Positions 53,594 through 64,000 of a stretch of DNA of 64,000 nucleotides are shown one piece after another; position 1 is the first letter of the stretch, and every line of letters starts with the position of its first letter. The stretch is taken from contig NC_052518.1 in the NCBI RefSeq assembly GCF_014356525.2, forward strand, positions 7,697,478-7,761,477, given 5' to 3'. This DNA is from Nilaparvata lugens. Taxonomy: Eukaryota; Arthropoda; Insecta; Hemiptera; Delphacidae. Under the pieces are notes generated by a model. That model did not search any database and was not told where the DNA came from. It saw nothing but the letters and a program-made list of their open reading frames with translations. The position numbers were made by a program, and so were the translations under genes.

Positions 53594-54130
53594 ACAATTT
53601 GTGTATCATTAAGCTATCAAAATGAAAAAGTTTTCTCAAGAAAAATTTTTTTCTGATCATTACTTTTTGAGATATGAGCGCCTAAAGATTAAATTTTTGG
53701 GACAGAACATTTCAAATTCGGTAAAAGATAATAATAATAAGAGATAAGAGATAAATCCATGAGACTTAGAGGATGGATTCTTCATGGTATTGTTGATCTA
53801 GTGAAACAGAAATTTTCTGAAAATATTGATTTTTAATATAGTTATTCAATTTACTAAAAATAACCAAAAATAACTTTTATTGAGTTATTTTTGTAAAATG
53901 AATAACTTTTTCAAAAATTGATATTTTCAGAAAATTTTTGTTTTACAAGATCAACAATACCATGAAGAATCCATCCTCTGAATCTCATGGATTTATATTT
54001 TACCGAATTTGAAATGTTCTGTCCCAAAAATACAAACTTCAGGCGCTCATATCTCAAAAAGTAATGATCAAAAAAAATGTTTTCCTGAGAAAACTTTTTC
54101 ATTTTGATAGCTTGATGATATACAAATCGA
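53594..54130. repeat. Foldback, ~250-bp arms
   Basis: Arms 53594-53850 and 53885-54130 are reverse complements: GCTATCAAAATGAAAAAGTT on the left and its complement on the right, sharing GACAGAACATTTCAAATTCG. The left arm has an extra AATAATAATAAGAGATAAGA stretch. Confidence 0.85.
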
Positions 54131-54144
54131 AGAACTTGGAAAAT

Positions 54145-55874
54145 TAGTCCAGTCACTATATACATTGATGCATGCAATCTATATTGTAGTTCTGATTTTT
54201 TAATATATTATTTGGGTACATAAGAGTAGTCCAGAACCAATTTAATTTCTTCATGCAAAATTTCCTTGTGCTAGATACAGAGTGGCCCAAAAACCTCGTA
54301 TTTTCGGCTCATTTTCCAGTTTTCAGCTATTTCTGCCAAATCTCGTAATCGGACAGAAAAATTTGTTCCTGCCTTTTTCCTAGAATATGAAATTCTGAAT
54401 AAAATGAGATCATTTGGAACTTTCTATCTCCAATGAGTACTAAGTTATGATTTTCAAAAATGAGTGAAATTCGAAGAGAAAATACATTTTTGATGAATTC
54501 TACATTTTGATCAACAATATCTTCCGACTGTTACCATTCAGATGTATAATTCGAAATCTCTCTGAGCGTATTTTTGTGCTCTACGATCTGAGATCAAGTA
54601 GAGCGCTATCTCTCATATAGATTTCCAGGTACACCTGACAACAATGCTCCTTGTGAAAAACACCTTATTTTCAGCTTCAACCATCATCACCAACTACATA
54701 GCCTTCACATTGATATTTCGCACAATGACATAAGTTCATAAGATTATGTTCTATGATTTATTATTATTTACTCTTATGGCTTTTATCGGCAGAGAGATCC
54801 TTTCGGATGTTCTGCCTTGCCGTATTACCCAATGTCATTTCCTATCAACACTCAAGGTTATAGGTTATGTCTTGGGTTCTTCATTTTTCTCACTAAAAAT
54901 TTGCACTTTCACTTCCTGAGTTCCTATTTTATAAATTTTAAAATCAAGAAAACTATTTTCAAACACAAAATCACATTTAAAGAGCAAAAACTATAAAAAA
55001 TTTTGATGATAATATTGAACTGAAAATTTCACATTACAATTTTTTCCATGGCAACCATGTTCTATGACAATCACTCGTTAGATGCACTTCATTTTAGTAT
55101 TTCCCAGTGGAGAGGCGCGCTTAAGGACACCTCAAGGATAAAAATTTCAAACACTTATAACTTCTGACACAATGCTCAGATTTCATCGTACTACACTTCA
55201 TTCTTCTCCACTAGAAAATACTGAAATGAAGTGCATCCAACGGGTGATTCTCATAGAACATAATCTTATGAACTTATGTCATTGTGCGAAATATCAATGT
55301 GAAGGCTATGTAGTTGGTGATGATGGTTGAAGCTGAAAATAAGGTGTTTTTCACAATACAGGGAGCATTGTTGTCAGGTGTACGTGGAAATCTATATGAG
55401 ATAGAGCGCTCCTGATCTCAGATTGCAGAGCAGAAAAATACGCCCAGAGGATTCTGAATTATACATCTAAATGGTAACAGTCGGAGGATATTGTTGATCA
55501 AAATCTAAAATTCATCAAAAATGTATGTTCTCTTAAAATTTCACTAATTTTTGAAAAATCATAACTCAGTACTCATTGGAGATAGAAAGTTCCGAATAAT
55601 CTCATTCTATTCGGAATTTCATATTCTAGAAAAAAGGCGAGAGCAAATGTTTCTGTCCGATTACGAGATTTGGCAGAAATAGCTGAAAACTGGAAAATGA
55701 GCCGAAAATACGAGGTTTTTGGGCCACTCTGTATCTAGCACAAAAAAATTTTGCATGAAGAAATGAAATTGGTTCTGGACTACTCTTATATACCCAAATA
55801 ATATATTGAAAAATCAGAACTACAATATAAATTGCAAGCACACCCCCTTTTTTATGTCTATATTGACTGGACTA
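54145..55874. mobile_element. Large TIR/foldback element, ~600-bp arms
   Basis: Ends TAGTCCAGTCACTATA and complement of TAGTCCAGTCAATATA. Arms 54145-54756 and 55243-55874 pair throughout, with an inner extension 55068-55110/55190-55242, and the left arm is interrupted by a 300-bp insertion. No transposase frame. Confidence 0.82.
54757..55056 (-). mobile_element. 300-bp retroposed insertion with 11-bp duplication
   Basis: ATGTTCTATGA is present at 54746-54756 and 55057-55067 and once in the uninterrupted opposite arm. The minus strand ends in (TAA)n and before it has GGCAGA...TCTGCC, a stem-loop with ACATCCGAAAGGATCTC in between. This is a LINE or SINE 3' end. Confidence 0.82.
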
Positions 55875-56189
55875 TACATACAAAATGCAGTATTAATGTG
55901 GGATAATTGAATGACCAAAGCGAATTCTATGTTTCAAGTCAATCGGCATTCGTCTTTTGTTTGTTTGAACCGCAGTTACAGTCGCAGTTATTGTCTAATT
56001 TGGATAAAATTTGGTATACGAGTACTTTGAAACAAGGCGCAGAAACGTATGTATTCAAAATTTTCAAATTCATTCCCGTTTCAAGATGGCGGCCCTTTAT
56101 TCAGAAATTTTACCCTAAAATCAACCTAACTTTTCAATCTGATCAGGGACTTTATCAGATCAGGTTCGAATTGAGCTCATTCTTCCCAG
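55875..56189. other. Open frame of unknown status
   Basis: A 106-codon plus-strand frame (55907-56227) has no recognisable domain and runs into the tandem repeat. I treat it as incidental. Confidence 0.3.
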
Positions 56190-56920
56190 CTCTTCAAAGC
56201 GGTATTATTTCATGTATCACATGTTGAAAATTTTCTAATTTTGAGAATTCGATTTTTTTTCCAAGTCCCAATCCAAGTTTCAGATTTTGTATCTTTTCAA
56301 CCGTGCTTCCGAGCTCAAAAGTGTAGAGGACCTTTATTCTTCAGCGCTCCAAGGTGGTCTTATTTCATATATCACATGTTCAAAATTTTAAAAATTTAGA
56401 ATTCGATAATTTCCTCCCCTCCCAATTTCAAGTTTCAGATTTTTATTATCTCTGTAGCCGTGCATCCTAGCTCAAAAGTTTAAGAAACTTTCATGCTCCA
56501 GGGCGGTCTTATTTCATACATTACATGTTGAAAATTTTGTTTTTCTTCAGCGCTCCAAGGTGGTCTTATTTCATATATCACATGTTCAAAATTTTAAAAA
56601 TATAGAATTCGATAATTCCCCTCCCCTCTCAAAGTCCCAAATTTTAAGTTACAGATTTCTTATCTCATTAGCCGTGCATCCCAGCTCGAAAGTTTAAGGA
56701 ACTTTTATTTTCCAGTGCTCCAAGACGGTCTTATTTCATAAATTACATGTTGAAAATTTTAAATTTTCTATAATTCAAACATTCCCCCCCCCCAAGACCC
56801 ACATTTCAAGTTTCAGATTTTTTGTCTCTTTAACCGTGCATCCTAGCTCAAAAATGTAACGAACTTCTATTTCTCAGCGTCCTCCACCGATCCTATTGCA
56901 TTTATATCATCATACTCTAA
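56190..56920. repeat. ~150-165-bp tandem repeat, five units
   Basis: GGTCTTATTTCATA (or variants) occurs at about 56201, 56354, 56504, 56562 and 56727; the short 58-bp step is a truncated unit. Each full unit has CACATGTTCAAAATTTTAAA, a C-rich patch and CCGTGCATCCTAGCTC. Confidence 0.82.
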
Positions 56921-57082
56921 ATCCAATTTGTATGTGTGTTTGTGTGTGAATGGGCGGGCATGTGTCGTGGTGATTTTAGTGAGTGTAGCGAATTCTACTG
57001 TTCCCTGAACTACTAGTCATACTCAGCAACAGATCTAACGAGACAAATTATTCAAATATAGAAGTGAACAACTACTAGACTT
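56921..57082. other. GT-rich tract and repeat fragment
   Basis: A GTATGTGTGTTTGTGTGTG tract is followed by GTGTAGCGAATTCTACTGTT, distantly like the 15.07/33.97-kb repeat. Confidence 0.45.
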
Positions 57083-57200
57083 ACCTATTTCGGAATATGT
57101 GTAACCTTATCCAAACTTGGGAGAGGAATAGCACAAAGTTACCTTATTTTTTCTCTCCCTATTTTGATGATGTACTTATTTGTATGAATGGATAAAGATT
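57083..57200 (+). repeat. Interspersed tail repeat S1, plus strand
   Basis: TTCGGAATATGTGTAACCTT, GGGAGAGGAATAGCACAAAG and TTTTGATGATGTACTTATTT, ending with a GTATGAATGGATAAAG-like tail. Confidence 0.65.
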
Positions 57201-57268
57201 GAAATTATATTATGATGAGTAACGAGTACACCAACTTTTGAAATCTTTTCGATCAGTGGTAGGGCCTA

Positions 57269-58691
57269 TAGTGGGGTCCAAGTTATAATGGCAGTGTTTG
57301 ATAAGCAATGGTATTACTATCCTTGTCTATCATTCAACGAAGCGGATAGCGCTATCTCTTTCTCGCTCTGTCGCCAGATTGTTTTTCAACAATGTAGAAT
57401 TAATTATTAATTAACATAATATTTCATCTTAATTATGAAAATACATTTATCGTCTTTTAACAATGTAAAATTAATAATTAATCAATCAAATATTTCATCT
57501 TAATTATGAAAATTCATTGTAAAATTATTGAAAATATAACTTACTAGCCGTTAGGTTCGCTTCGCTCGCCATATCCGTCTAGCCAGGGGGCTCAACCCCC
57601 TGGACCCCCGACTGGATCGGCCAAGAGTGAGATCAGCAGGCTCGCTTCGCTCGCCTGCATTTTTCATTTGAGCATTTCCATCATATGTTAGGACGATCCA
57701 TTCGGGGGTCCAGACTAAACGTCTGGCTAAACGGATATGGCAAGCGAAGCGAGCCTGACGGCTAGTCATATAATATTCCCAGGAATAGCTCCGATTGAAG
57801 TAGCAGTGCCCAATCAATTTTTCCGCGATAAATGCATTTCAATCTTCAGCTTGGTGCCAACCTAACCAAGTCAACTCAACTTAATGCCAACCTGACATAA
57901 TTATTAATTTAGTTACCAGTTTAACAACTGTTTCGAAGAGGTACTCTCTCTAGATTATCGCTTCGCTCGCCTGCATTTTTCATTTGAGCATTTACATCAT
58001 ATGTTAGGACGATCCAGTCGGGGGTCCAGACTAAACGTCTGGCTAAACGGATATGGCAAGCGAAGCGAGCCTGACGGCTAGTCATATAATATTCCCAGGA
58101 ATAGCTCCGATTGAAGTAGCAGTGCCCATTCAATTTTTCCGCGATAAATGCATTTCAATCTTCAGCTTGGTGCCAACCTAACCAAGTCAATTCAACTTAA
58201 TGTCAACCTGACATAATTATTAATTTAGTTACCAGTAGTTAACAACTGTTTCGAAGAGGTACTCTCTCTAGATTATAGTTCTATATTTACATATGGTATG
58301 TACATTTTCCAATTATAATTAAGAGAATAAGAAGAATATACATGCTAAAAGGCTAACTTTAAACCCTTTAAAACCACCCTTAGAGTTAAAATATTGCCAA
58401 AAGATTTCTTAGTGCGCCTCTAAAGGGCCAACTAAACATACCTACCAAATTTGAACGTTTTTGGTCCGGTAGATTTTTAGTTCTGCGAGTGAGTGAGTCA
58501 GTCAGTGAGTGAGTGCCATTTCGCTTTTATATATTATAGATTGCTTAATAAAATATGATTAATTATTTTAAACGAGAACGAACAATTAATATTACATCAG
58601 CTACCGTCTATAGAAGGCATTGACAAGACAGAGGTTCGGCTACGTTGCTCTCCTATCTTCCTCCACTGTCATTATAACGTGGACCTTACTA
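57269..58691. mobile_element. TA-MITE long subfamily, copy 6, split by a 1-kb insertion
   Basis: Left end TAGTGGGGTCCAAGTTATAA, right end CATTATAACGTGGACCTTAC plus TA. Left and right halves (57269-57542 and 58541-58691) align with copy 4 once 57543-58540 is removed. An internal stretch around 57420-57490 is duplicated (AATATTTCATCTTAATTATG twice). Confidence 0.82.
57543..58540. mobile_element. Insertion with palindromic start and 316-bp duplication
   Basis: The left part is palindromic: CTAGCCGTTAGGTTCGCTTC and, near 57735-57767, GCGAAGCGAGCCTGACGGCTAG. The unit starting CGCTTCGCTCGCCTGCAT is present at 57643 and again at 57959 (316-bp period). The right end has GAGTGAGTCAGTCAGTGAGT and TTTTATATATTATAGATT. 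Minus-strand frames 57551-57817 and 57921-58133 encode the same repeat-derived peptide (HCYFNRSYSWEYYMTSRQ) and are not considered genes. The class is uncertain; the end resembles that of 21536-22372. Confidence 0.6.
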
Positions 58692-58716
58692 AATTCATTC
58701 TGCTACACAATGCTAT

Positions 58717-58796
58717 CAAAATGATATGGACAGAAAAATAAGGTAACGTTGTACTATTCGTCTCCCAAATTTAGATAAGGTTACACATAGTCCGAA
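58717..58796 (-). repeat. Interspersed tail repeat S1, partial
   Basis: AAAATGATATGGACAGAAAA then CGTCTCCCAAATTTAGATAA and GGTTACACATAGTCCGAA. Confidence 0.6.
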
Positions 58797-58901
58797 TAGA
58801 ATATAATTGATCATTTTAAACAGGAATAAACATTTAATAGTACATCAGATATTCTGGCATCAGCTATCCTCCATATAAGGCAGTGAATCGACAACGCTGT
58901 T

Positions 58902-59275
58902 GATGTTCAATATCATAGACTTTCTCTTTATAAGAAGAAGCCCAGTTATATTGGTGTGAAATTATTGAATAGGCTGCCAACTCATTTAAATCCTAGGACG
59001 CATTCCTTTAAAACAGACTTATATAGGTTCTTAGTTGATAAGAGTTACTATAGTATTGACGAATTTGTAAATGGAATGTAGTGTGTTTCAATGTTATTTA
59101 TGTATGCCAATGTAATTTTAATGTATGATTTACATAATAACTTGCCGTGTGGATTAACTTTTATAAAGTTTTTGACTGTAAATCTTCCTGACGTTATTCA
59201 ACTGTATAGAAATTTTCTGTATTATTGTTGAATAAAATGAATATTCTATTCTATTCTATTCTATTCTATTCTATT
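58902..59275 (+). pseudogene. LINE 3' end with (ATTCT)n tail
   Basis: The frame to TAG at 59078-59080 reads YIGVKLLNRLPTHLNPRTHS then FKTDLYRFLVDKSYYSI, the last ~45 residues of a Jockey/CR1-type RT. The 3' untranslated region follows, with an ATTCT pentamer tail at 59243-59275. 5'-truncated insertion into a MITE. Confidence 0.8.
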
Positions 59276-59290
59276 CCTATCTTTCTCCAC

Positions 59291-59554
59291 GCTGCTGACC
59301 TATCTTATGTAGATGCATAACAATATTATCTATAGTTATTACAGATTGCTTTTTCATATCATATACAGTTCAATAATTATTATTTTCTTAGTCTATATTA
59401 TGTGAAATCATGTATAATTTTGCTTTATTGTAAGCTATTGTATATAAGTGTATAAGCCAGTATATACTGTTGTAATCTACATAAATAAAGTACTCAATCA
59501 ATCAATCAATCAATTAATCAATTAATCAATCAATCATACAATCAATCAATCAAT
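59291..59554 (+). mobile_element. LINE 3' end with (CAAT)n tail, copy 2
   Basis: TTATGTAGATGCATAACAAT to AATAAAGTACTCAATCAATC matches 48400-48612; the tail is longer here. Flanks share CCAC. Confidence 0.78.
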
Positions 59555-59585
59555 CCACTGCCATTATAACGTGGACCTCACTATG

Positions 59586-60039
59586 TAAGCAAGTAAGGAA
59601 CTGTATCATTTCTCGTACAGTCTTTGACTCTGTTCAAATTGATAGCCCGTTTGAACACCCTCAAATTTGATCATTGGTTTGATCATGGTCGAACGTAATC
59701 GGTGTTGATTTAGTTGATGAAACATCTCTTGGCTTATTTGACCAGTGAAGACAGTTTGACCATGTTCGAATGTGTGTACCGAGCTTGGTTAAACCAGGCA
59801 TGAGAGTGCTTGTTGGATGCTATTACTAGTTAGTCTATAATTGGCAATTTCATGGTTATCTAACAATTTGTACCCTCGACCAGAGAAATTATTATTATTA
59901 TAAATTTAGAACCCACCCCAACGCTCCCAATCACTCTAAGTTTGAATTGCGTTCTCTCAATTTAAATTCTACCTTCATCTTTATTGTGAATGTACTTTTC
60001 TCCAGCTCTGTCAATAAAAAATAGTAATGATGACACGTG
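59586..60039. other. Intergenic, no gene seen
   Basis: Words such as TTTGATCATGGTCGAACGTA and GTTTGACCATGTTCGAATGT form a loose inverted pair at 59.69 and 59.76 kb. Nothing assigned. Confidence 0.35.
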
Positions 60040-60774
60040 TCTGATCTGATCGGATAAGTTCCAACCTTTTGAAAAACTTCAAAGTTTGTCATCTGAAAGT
60101 CCAATTACTTTCCTGTAACAAGTATTCAGTCACATCTCAGAGCGATCGAACTCAGAGCGATCTTTCTTTTTTAGGAATATCATTCGAATTTCTGAAGGCA
60201 AGCATCGCATCAAATCTAATTGCTTCGCATGGAAATAATCTTCTTAGTGATGATAGGTTGAATGAATCTTGTTGGGTTATTTCCAATAAGTCTCTTGAAG
60301 ATGGCAATTACCTGAAAAATGAAAGATTGCTCTGTCGCGTCTTTCAAATATGATTGCTTGTATCACCCAATAAAGTTATTGACTCCAGACCAATTACCAT
60401 TTTATCTGCCCTATCCGAAGTGATTGGAAGACTTTTTCATACGCAGTTTGTAGAATTTCAAAGAAGCAGTAGAAAACTTCTAACTTCCAATCTGAATTGA
60501 GGAAATGTCATTCAATTAAAACAGCTTTCTTATATGTCACTGATGATAATTATGAAGAGGTTAGGTATGATTATTATTTCCAGTATGATTAGCTATTGAC
60601 CGGAGATTTCACACTATAAAGTTTGTTTGATTTTGCTAAAGTAATTGATACAGTAGATCATAGTGTCCTGAACAAATGAGCATCAGTTTCAGTAGTTATA
60701 TATCACATGAAATGGTTCAAACCCTATGTCATAGATAGAAAACTATTGGAAAGCTAGGAATCTCTCCTGTTTTT
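60040..60774 (+). pseudogene. Jockey/CR1-like LINE, degraded copy 2 (part 1)
   Basis: The frame 60069-60353 contains FEFLKASIASNLIASHGNNL (endonuclease, compare FLKPSISSNFVALPGYNL at 43.07 kb), then jumps at about 60269 to NKSLEDGNYLKNERLL (RT, compare NKSLEEGIFPENW), so some 1.2 kb between is deleted. RT pieces follow to about 60740 (FDFAKVIDTVDHSVL, motif A with mutated residues). Multiple stops. Confidence 0.78.
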
Positions 60775-61757
60775 ACTTTCCTTGCCCTATTACCATAGGT
60801 AAGGAAAGTATTGCTTTCCAAAAAAATTTAAGGTACCCTAATTTCATGTTTTCTATACGTTTCAAGGTCCCCTGAGTCCAAAAACGTGATTTTTGGGTGT
60901 TGGTCTGTGTGTGTGGGTGTGTGTGTGTGTCTGTGAACACGATAACTCCATTCCTAATTAACCGATTGACTTGAAATTTTAAACTTAAGGTCCTTATACC
61001 ATGAGGGTCCGACAATAAGAGATTCAATTCAAAATGGCGGAGAAAATGGCGGATAATGGCTAAAAAACCATGTTTTTCACGGTTTTTTCGAAAACGGCTT
61101 CATCGATTTTCTTCAAATTCATACCCTAGATAGATATTTATAAGCCCTATCAACTGACATGAGTCTCATTTCTGGGAAAATTGCAGGAGCTTCACCTCAT
61201 CTATGCAAAGTTTTATTTTAGATTCCCAATTATCAGGCTTCAGATACAATTTAAACGAAAATTGAATATTCCTGTAATATTCCTGAGAAAAATGAATTTT
61301 GTTAAATTTCTATCACGATTTTCTCAAAAATGATTTGACCGATTTCTTTCAAATTCATACTCTGTATAGTTATATATCAGCTCTATTAACTGTCATGAAT
61401 ATCCTCCCTGAGAAATTAACAGGGTTCCACCCCATCCTTGAGAAATTTACTTTGTAGCCTCGTGCTACTTTGTAGCCTCCTTCTCGTGCGTGAGGTAGGT
61501 AGGTAGAGTAGTTTATTCAAAAGAACACATGTCGATATTTTATTTGTAGAACAGCTGTTTTGACAACATTAAAAAATCCTCAAATTTCATAATTCAAACA
61601 AAGGAAAATGTACTGTGAACACAATAACAATAGTATAATCGTAGTTTTAATTATTTAGCCGCCAATCGGCATATTGTTATTCCCCTAAATTAGCCTCGTT
61701 AATGAGGCTTATAGATCAATGAGCAAGGAAAGTTGTGTGAGTGTATCACACCAGATT
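60775..61757 (-). mobile_element. 1-kb interspersed element, copy B
   Basis: Reverse-oriented copy of 40621-41637: CTTTCCTTGCCCTATTACCA at the left, CAAGGAAAGTTGTGTGAGTG then TATCACACCAGATTTTC at the right. The CA/GT tract (60901-60935) is short. Inserted in RT motif B region of the LINE relic. Confidence 0.82.
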
Positions 61758-62070
61758 TTCTTTGTTTGCAATACAACACTTCTAGTTCCATATCTATTTA
61801 GACCAACTCTAAATAATTCATATGATAGGCTGCCCTATCTAGAAAATTGACAAAACTGTGGATGAAATTAATCAACAATATAATTCATTATTGTTGAATG
61901 GAAAAGGAGCAGCTGTCAAAATAACTCCACTTTATTGAAAAACAAATCATTATAATTGGATATTTTTGTCTTATAAGAAATTACTATCCCAGATCCATTC
62001 ACGAAATCAAAGTCAAAGGTGAGGATACTGCAGCTCAATGAGAAACTTGCCATTTTTAATAATAATACTT
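61758..62070 (+). pseudogene. LINE copy 2 (part 2), thumb region
   Basis: KTVDEINQQYNSLLL-like and IIIGYFCLIRNYYPRSIHE-like segments correspond to the region after YADD in copy 1; the YADD itself is lost with the insertion. Broken by stops. Confidence 0.6.
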
Positions 62071-62359
62071 GGCTAAACCATAGAGAAAAAATAGCGTAAG
62101 TATATATCTCATGGTATAGGGCGTTTATGTCGCAACTTTTACTGTTATCTCAAGCCGATTACTGTCGATTATTGTCGATTTTTACTGTTTTGACCGGGTA
62201 AGAGTGTATGAATGGCACAATATGAGAGACTACCAGCGTCATAAAGCTTCACGGGAAAGAACTACGTGGACTATAGGCTTGAGATAACAGTAAAAGTTGC
62301 GACATAAATGCCCTATACCAAGAGATATCTACTTATGTTATTGTTTCTCTATGGTTAAA
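62071..62359. mobile_element. TIR element, ~78-bp inverted ends
   Basis: TAAACCATAGAGAAA at the left and its near complement at the right. Both inner arms contain GGTATAGGGCGTTTATGTCG and CAACTTTTACTGTTATCTCA. 289 bp, no coding. Inserted in the LINE relic. Confidence 0.8.
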
Positions 62360-62465
62360 CGTAACAAAATGAAACTTGCAAAAAGTGTAACCATCACTTT
62401 CCCCAATATTGTAGAAAATGCGTGATATCCTTCCTAATGATGCTATTAGGAGTACATTATCACTA
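62360..62465 (+). pseudogene. LINE copy 2 (part 3), short piece
   Basis: MRDILPNDAIRS near 62418-62453 matches MHDILPRNIKLL of copy 1. Confidence 0.6.
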
Positions 62466-63221
62466 TAGTGAGGTCCACGTTATAATGGCAGTGGAGAAAG
62501 ATAGGAGAACAACGTTGCCGAACCTCTGTCTTGTCAATGCCTTCTATAGACGGTAGCTGATACAGGATTATTCATGTACTATTAACGGTTCATTCTCGTT
62601 TAAAATATTCAATTATATTCTATCAAGCAAGAAATTATAACTTTGAATAATTTCAAATTGTATTTTCATAATTAAGATGAACTATTTATTAAGCAAAAAT
62701 TTATATTTTTCAATAATTTCATAATGAATTTCCATAATTATGATTGAATATTTTATTAATTAGTTATTCTTTATTTATTCTTTTTAACAATGAAGCACAG
62801 ATCGGGAGAGAGAAACTAAGAATACCTCGTACTATTTTTCTCCCAAATTTAGGTAACATTAAAAGTCAGAGATGAGGTTATGTCTTCTAGATTTCCATAG
62901 AATTTTCAGTCCAAAAATATCTATACAAACCATATTTCGAATTTAGATGTTCCAAATACCAGAATAATAATAATTTATAACCCTCAGTTATTTTTAAAAT
63001 AGAGAATATTCACTAATTAGAGAAATCTTTAAACACGAACCGAAAAAAAACTTTCTACCTACTACGTAATTTAGAATGATATTAATTCTACATTCTTAAA
63101 AGACGATCTGGCAACAGAACAAAGTGAGAAAGCGATAGCGCTATCTGTTTTGTTGAATGATAGACAAGGATAACAATACCATTGCTAACCAAACACTGCC
63201 ATTATAACGTGGACTTTACTA
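62466..63221. mobile_element. TA-MITE long subfamily, copy 8, with internal insertion
   Basis: TAGTGAGGTCCACGTTATAA start, complementary end ACGTGGACTTTACTA, TA on both sides (62464-62465 and 63222-63223). About 62765-63080 is inserted DNA including an S1 tail fragment. Confidence 0.85.
62776..62870 (-). repeat. Interspersed tail repeat S1, diverged
   Basis: GATCGGGAGAGAGAAACTAA, CTCGTACTATTTTTCTCCCA and AATTTAGGTAACATT. Inside the MITE above. Confidence 0.5.
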
Positions 63222-63720
63222 TAGTAAAATCTTCAATCATCTCACAATTGTAATTCTGTTCTTACCGACGTGAAATTCAATCTGAATTAATTAATTAAAA
63301 ATTACAGCGCTATCGTACATATTGTCTACTCTCTTCATCACCATGTACATTGCAAGTTCAACATTGAGCATTTTTTATCGGAGGCTTTTTTAATATTCAA
63401 GATTGTTCAAGACAGTTTCTTGAGAGATACAGGAATCCTAATTATTTAAAATATGTCCCCAGGGTGGGAGAACGCTTAAGTAGAACAGGAAAAAGTATTC
63501 CAAGAATGTCTTATCACCTAACTACGAAAATCCTTCTTAATTAGTGCCTGTCACGCATGGAATGCACTTCACGATTTTATCAAATCCCTTGAAAAATGAG
63601 CCAGCTTATCCAGGTTTTAATAAATATCTTTTGGGAAGAATGATAAAAACTGTTTACAGTGTCCAGCCCTAGAATTATTTAAAGACGAAACCCCTTTTTT
63701 CAACCCCTCCATATACGGAT
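63222..63720 (+). pseudogene. LINE copy 2 (part 4), RT C-terminus
   Basis: It matches copy 1 from CNSVLNDMQ to the end: GTGCCTGTCACGCATGGAAT (63544-63563) against GTGCCTGTCGTGCATGGAAT at 45724. Several small deletions and stops. The homology ends near CCAGCCCTAGAA (63662-63673). Confidence 0.72.
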
Positions 63721-64000
63721 CCATAGGATCAATGGTTGAAATTAAATCAAATCTTAATAACATTATACTTCCACTCTGATTTGCATTGCTTTCTATTCAC
63801 TATTAATCCATTTCATTATAAATTTTACTACTATTACACATTATAATCAGAAACTATGATTTCAATTTGAGCAATAAATTTTGATTCCATCTACTTCCAT
63901 AGTTCTATATCATACCATTCACCTCAAATTCTGTTTTTAATTCTCTCTTATTTGAATCTATTCATCATTTCGATAAAAGACACTCATTTAAATTTGAAAA
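63721..64000. other. No gene seen
   Basis: AT-rich DNA to the window edge; possibly LINE 3' untranslated sequence. Confidence 0.4.

Larger units (their letters stand above)
58797..59585. mobile_element. TA-MITE long subfamily, 3' half, copy 7, two insertions
   Basis: AGAATATAATTGATCATTTT, CATCAGATATTCTGGCATCA and GCTATCCTCCATATAAGGC align with the reverse complement of copy 3; the final CCACTGCCATTATAACGTGG ends at CTCACTA near 59584. Insertions at 58902-59275 and 59291-59554 are LINE 3' ends. Confidence 0.75.

Noticed and set aside
55907..56227. 106-codon plus-strand frame
   Set aside because: Runs into a non-coding tandem repeat and shows no domain or splice context.
57551..58133. Two similar minus-strand proteins (HCYFNRSYSWEYY start)
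   Set aside because: They lie in a tandem duplication inside a transposon insertion and have no domain; similarity is due to the DNA repeat.

Overview
This is a 64-kb stretch of AT-rich animal nuclear DNA with no intact host protein-coding gene that I can recognise. Nearly every readable protein fragment comes from a retroelement or DNA transposon. These are eukaryotic non-LTR retrotransposons (endonuclease plus reverse transcriptase), short-LTR Ty3/gypsy elements (gag, protease, RT, RNase H, integrase), MITEs with TA, TAA or hAT-type ends, foldback elements, a tRNA-derived SINE and minisatellites. Composition and repeat style suggest an insect, probably a hemipteran such as a planthopper. 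The taxon is inference from general familiarity with such repeats and was not tested by any search.

Layout. 0-9 kb: an exact 158-bp tandem array that turns into inverted units, a TA-flanked MITE, foldback MITEs, a 94-codon open frame that runs into a triplicated exon-like unit (4.4-5.7 kb), and minus-strand LINE remnants (5.8-7.7 kb). 9-15 kb: one decayed gypsy pol (protease, RT, RNase H, integrase in order) broken by insertions, including two arrays of a 32-bp satellite separated by a LINE 3' fragment. 15-23 kb: SINE, LINE 3' ends, nested tandem repeats, a minus-strand gag and foldback elements. 22.9-28.8 kb: a short LTR plus gag, then a LINE (23.8-28.8 kb) split by a foldback, a hAT-like element and a minus-strand gypsy 3' end. 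29-36 kb: MITE inside MITE, and a foldback inside a foldback carrying transposase tails (31.4-34 kb). 36-42 kb: two decayed LINEs, one with an L1-like RNA-binding ORF1. 42.8-45.8 kb: the best preserved element, a Jockey/CR1-like LINE with endonuclease and a 558-codon RT frame. A shattered relative lies at 60-63.7 kb. 46-52 kb: promoter-like DNA with a PBS-like motif, a 184-bp tandem repeat split by a Harbinger-like MITE with a transposase N-terminal relic, and a possible minus-strand glycine-rich exon. 53-60 kb: long inverted repeats, tandem repeats and nested MITEs.

Functionally this looks like a nest of dead transposons rather than a set of cooperating genes. Its value is stratigraphic: several insertions can be dated relative to each other because the empty site can be read from a second copy in the window. 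Candidates for something less ordinary are the exon-like triplication, the glycine-rich exon candidate, a TTTCGG...CCATnnTCA core shared by three otherwise different small elements, the dyad-symmetric 32-bp satellite, the GGGGTGT hairpins in a LINE tail, and the foldbacks that carry transposase ends in both arms.
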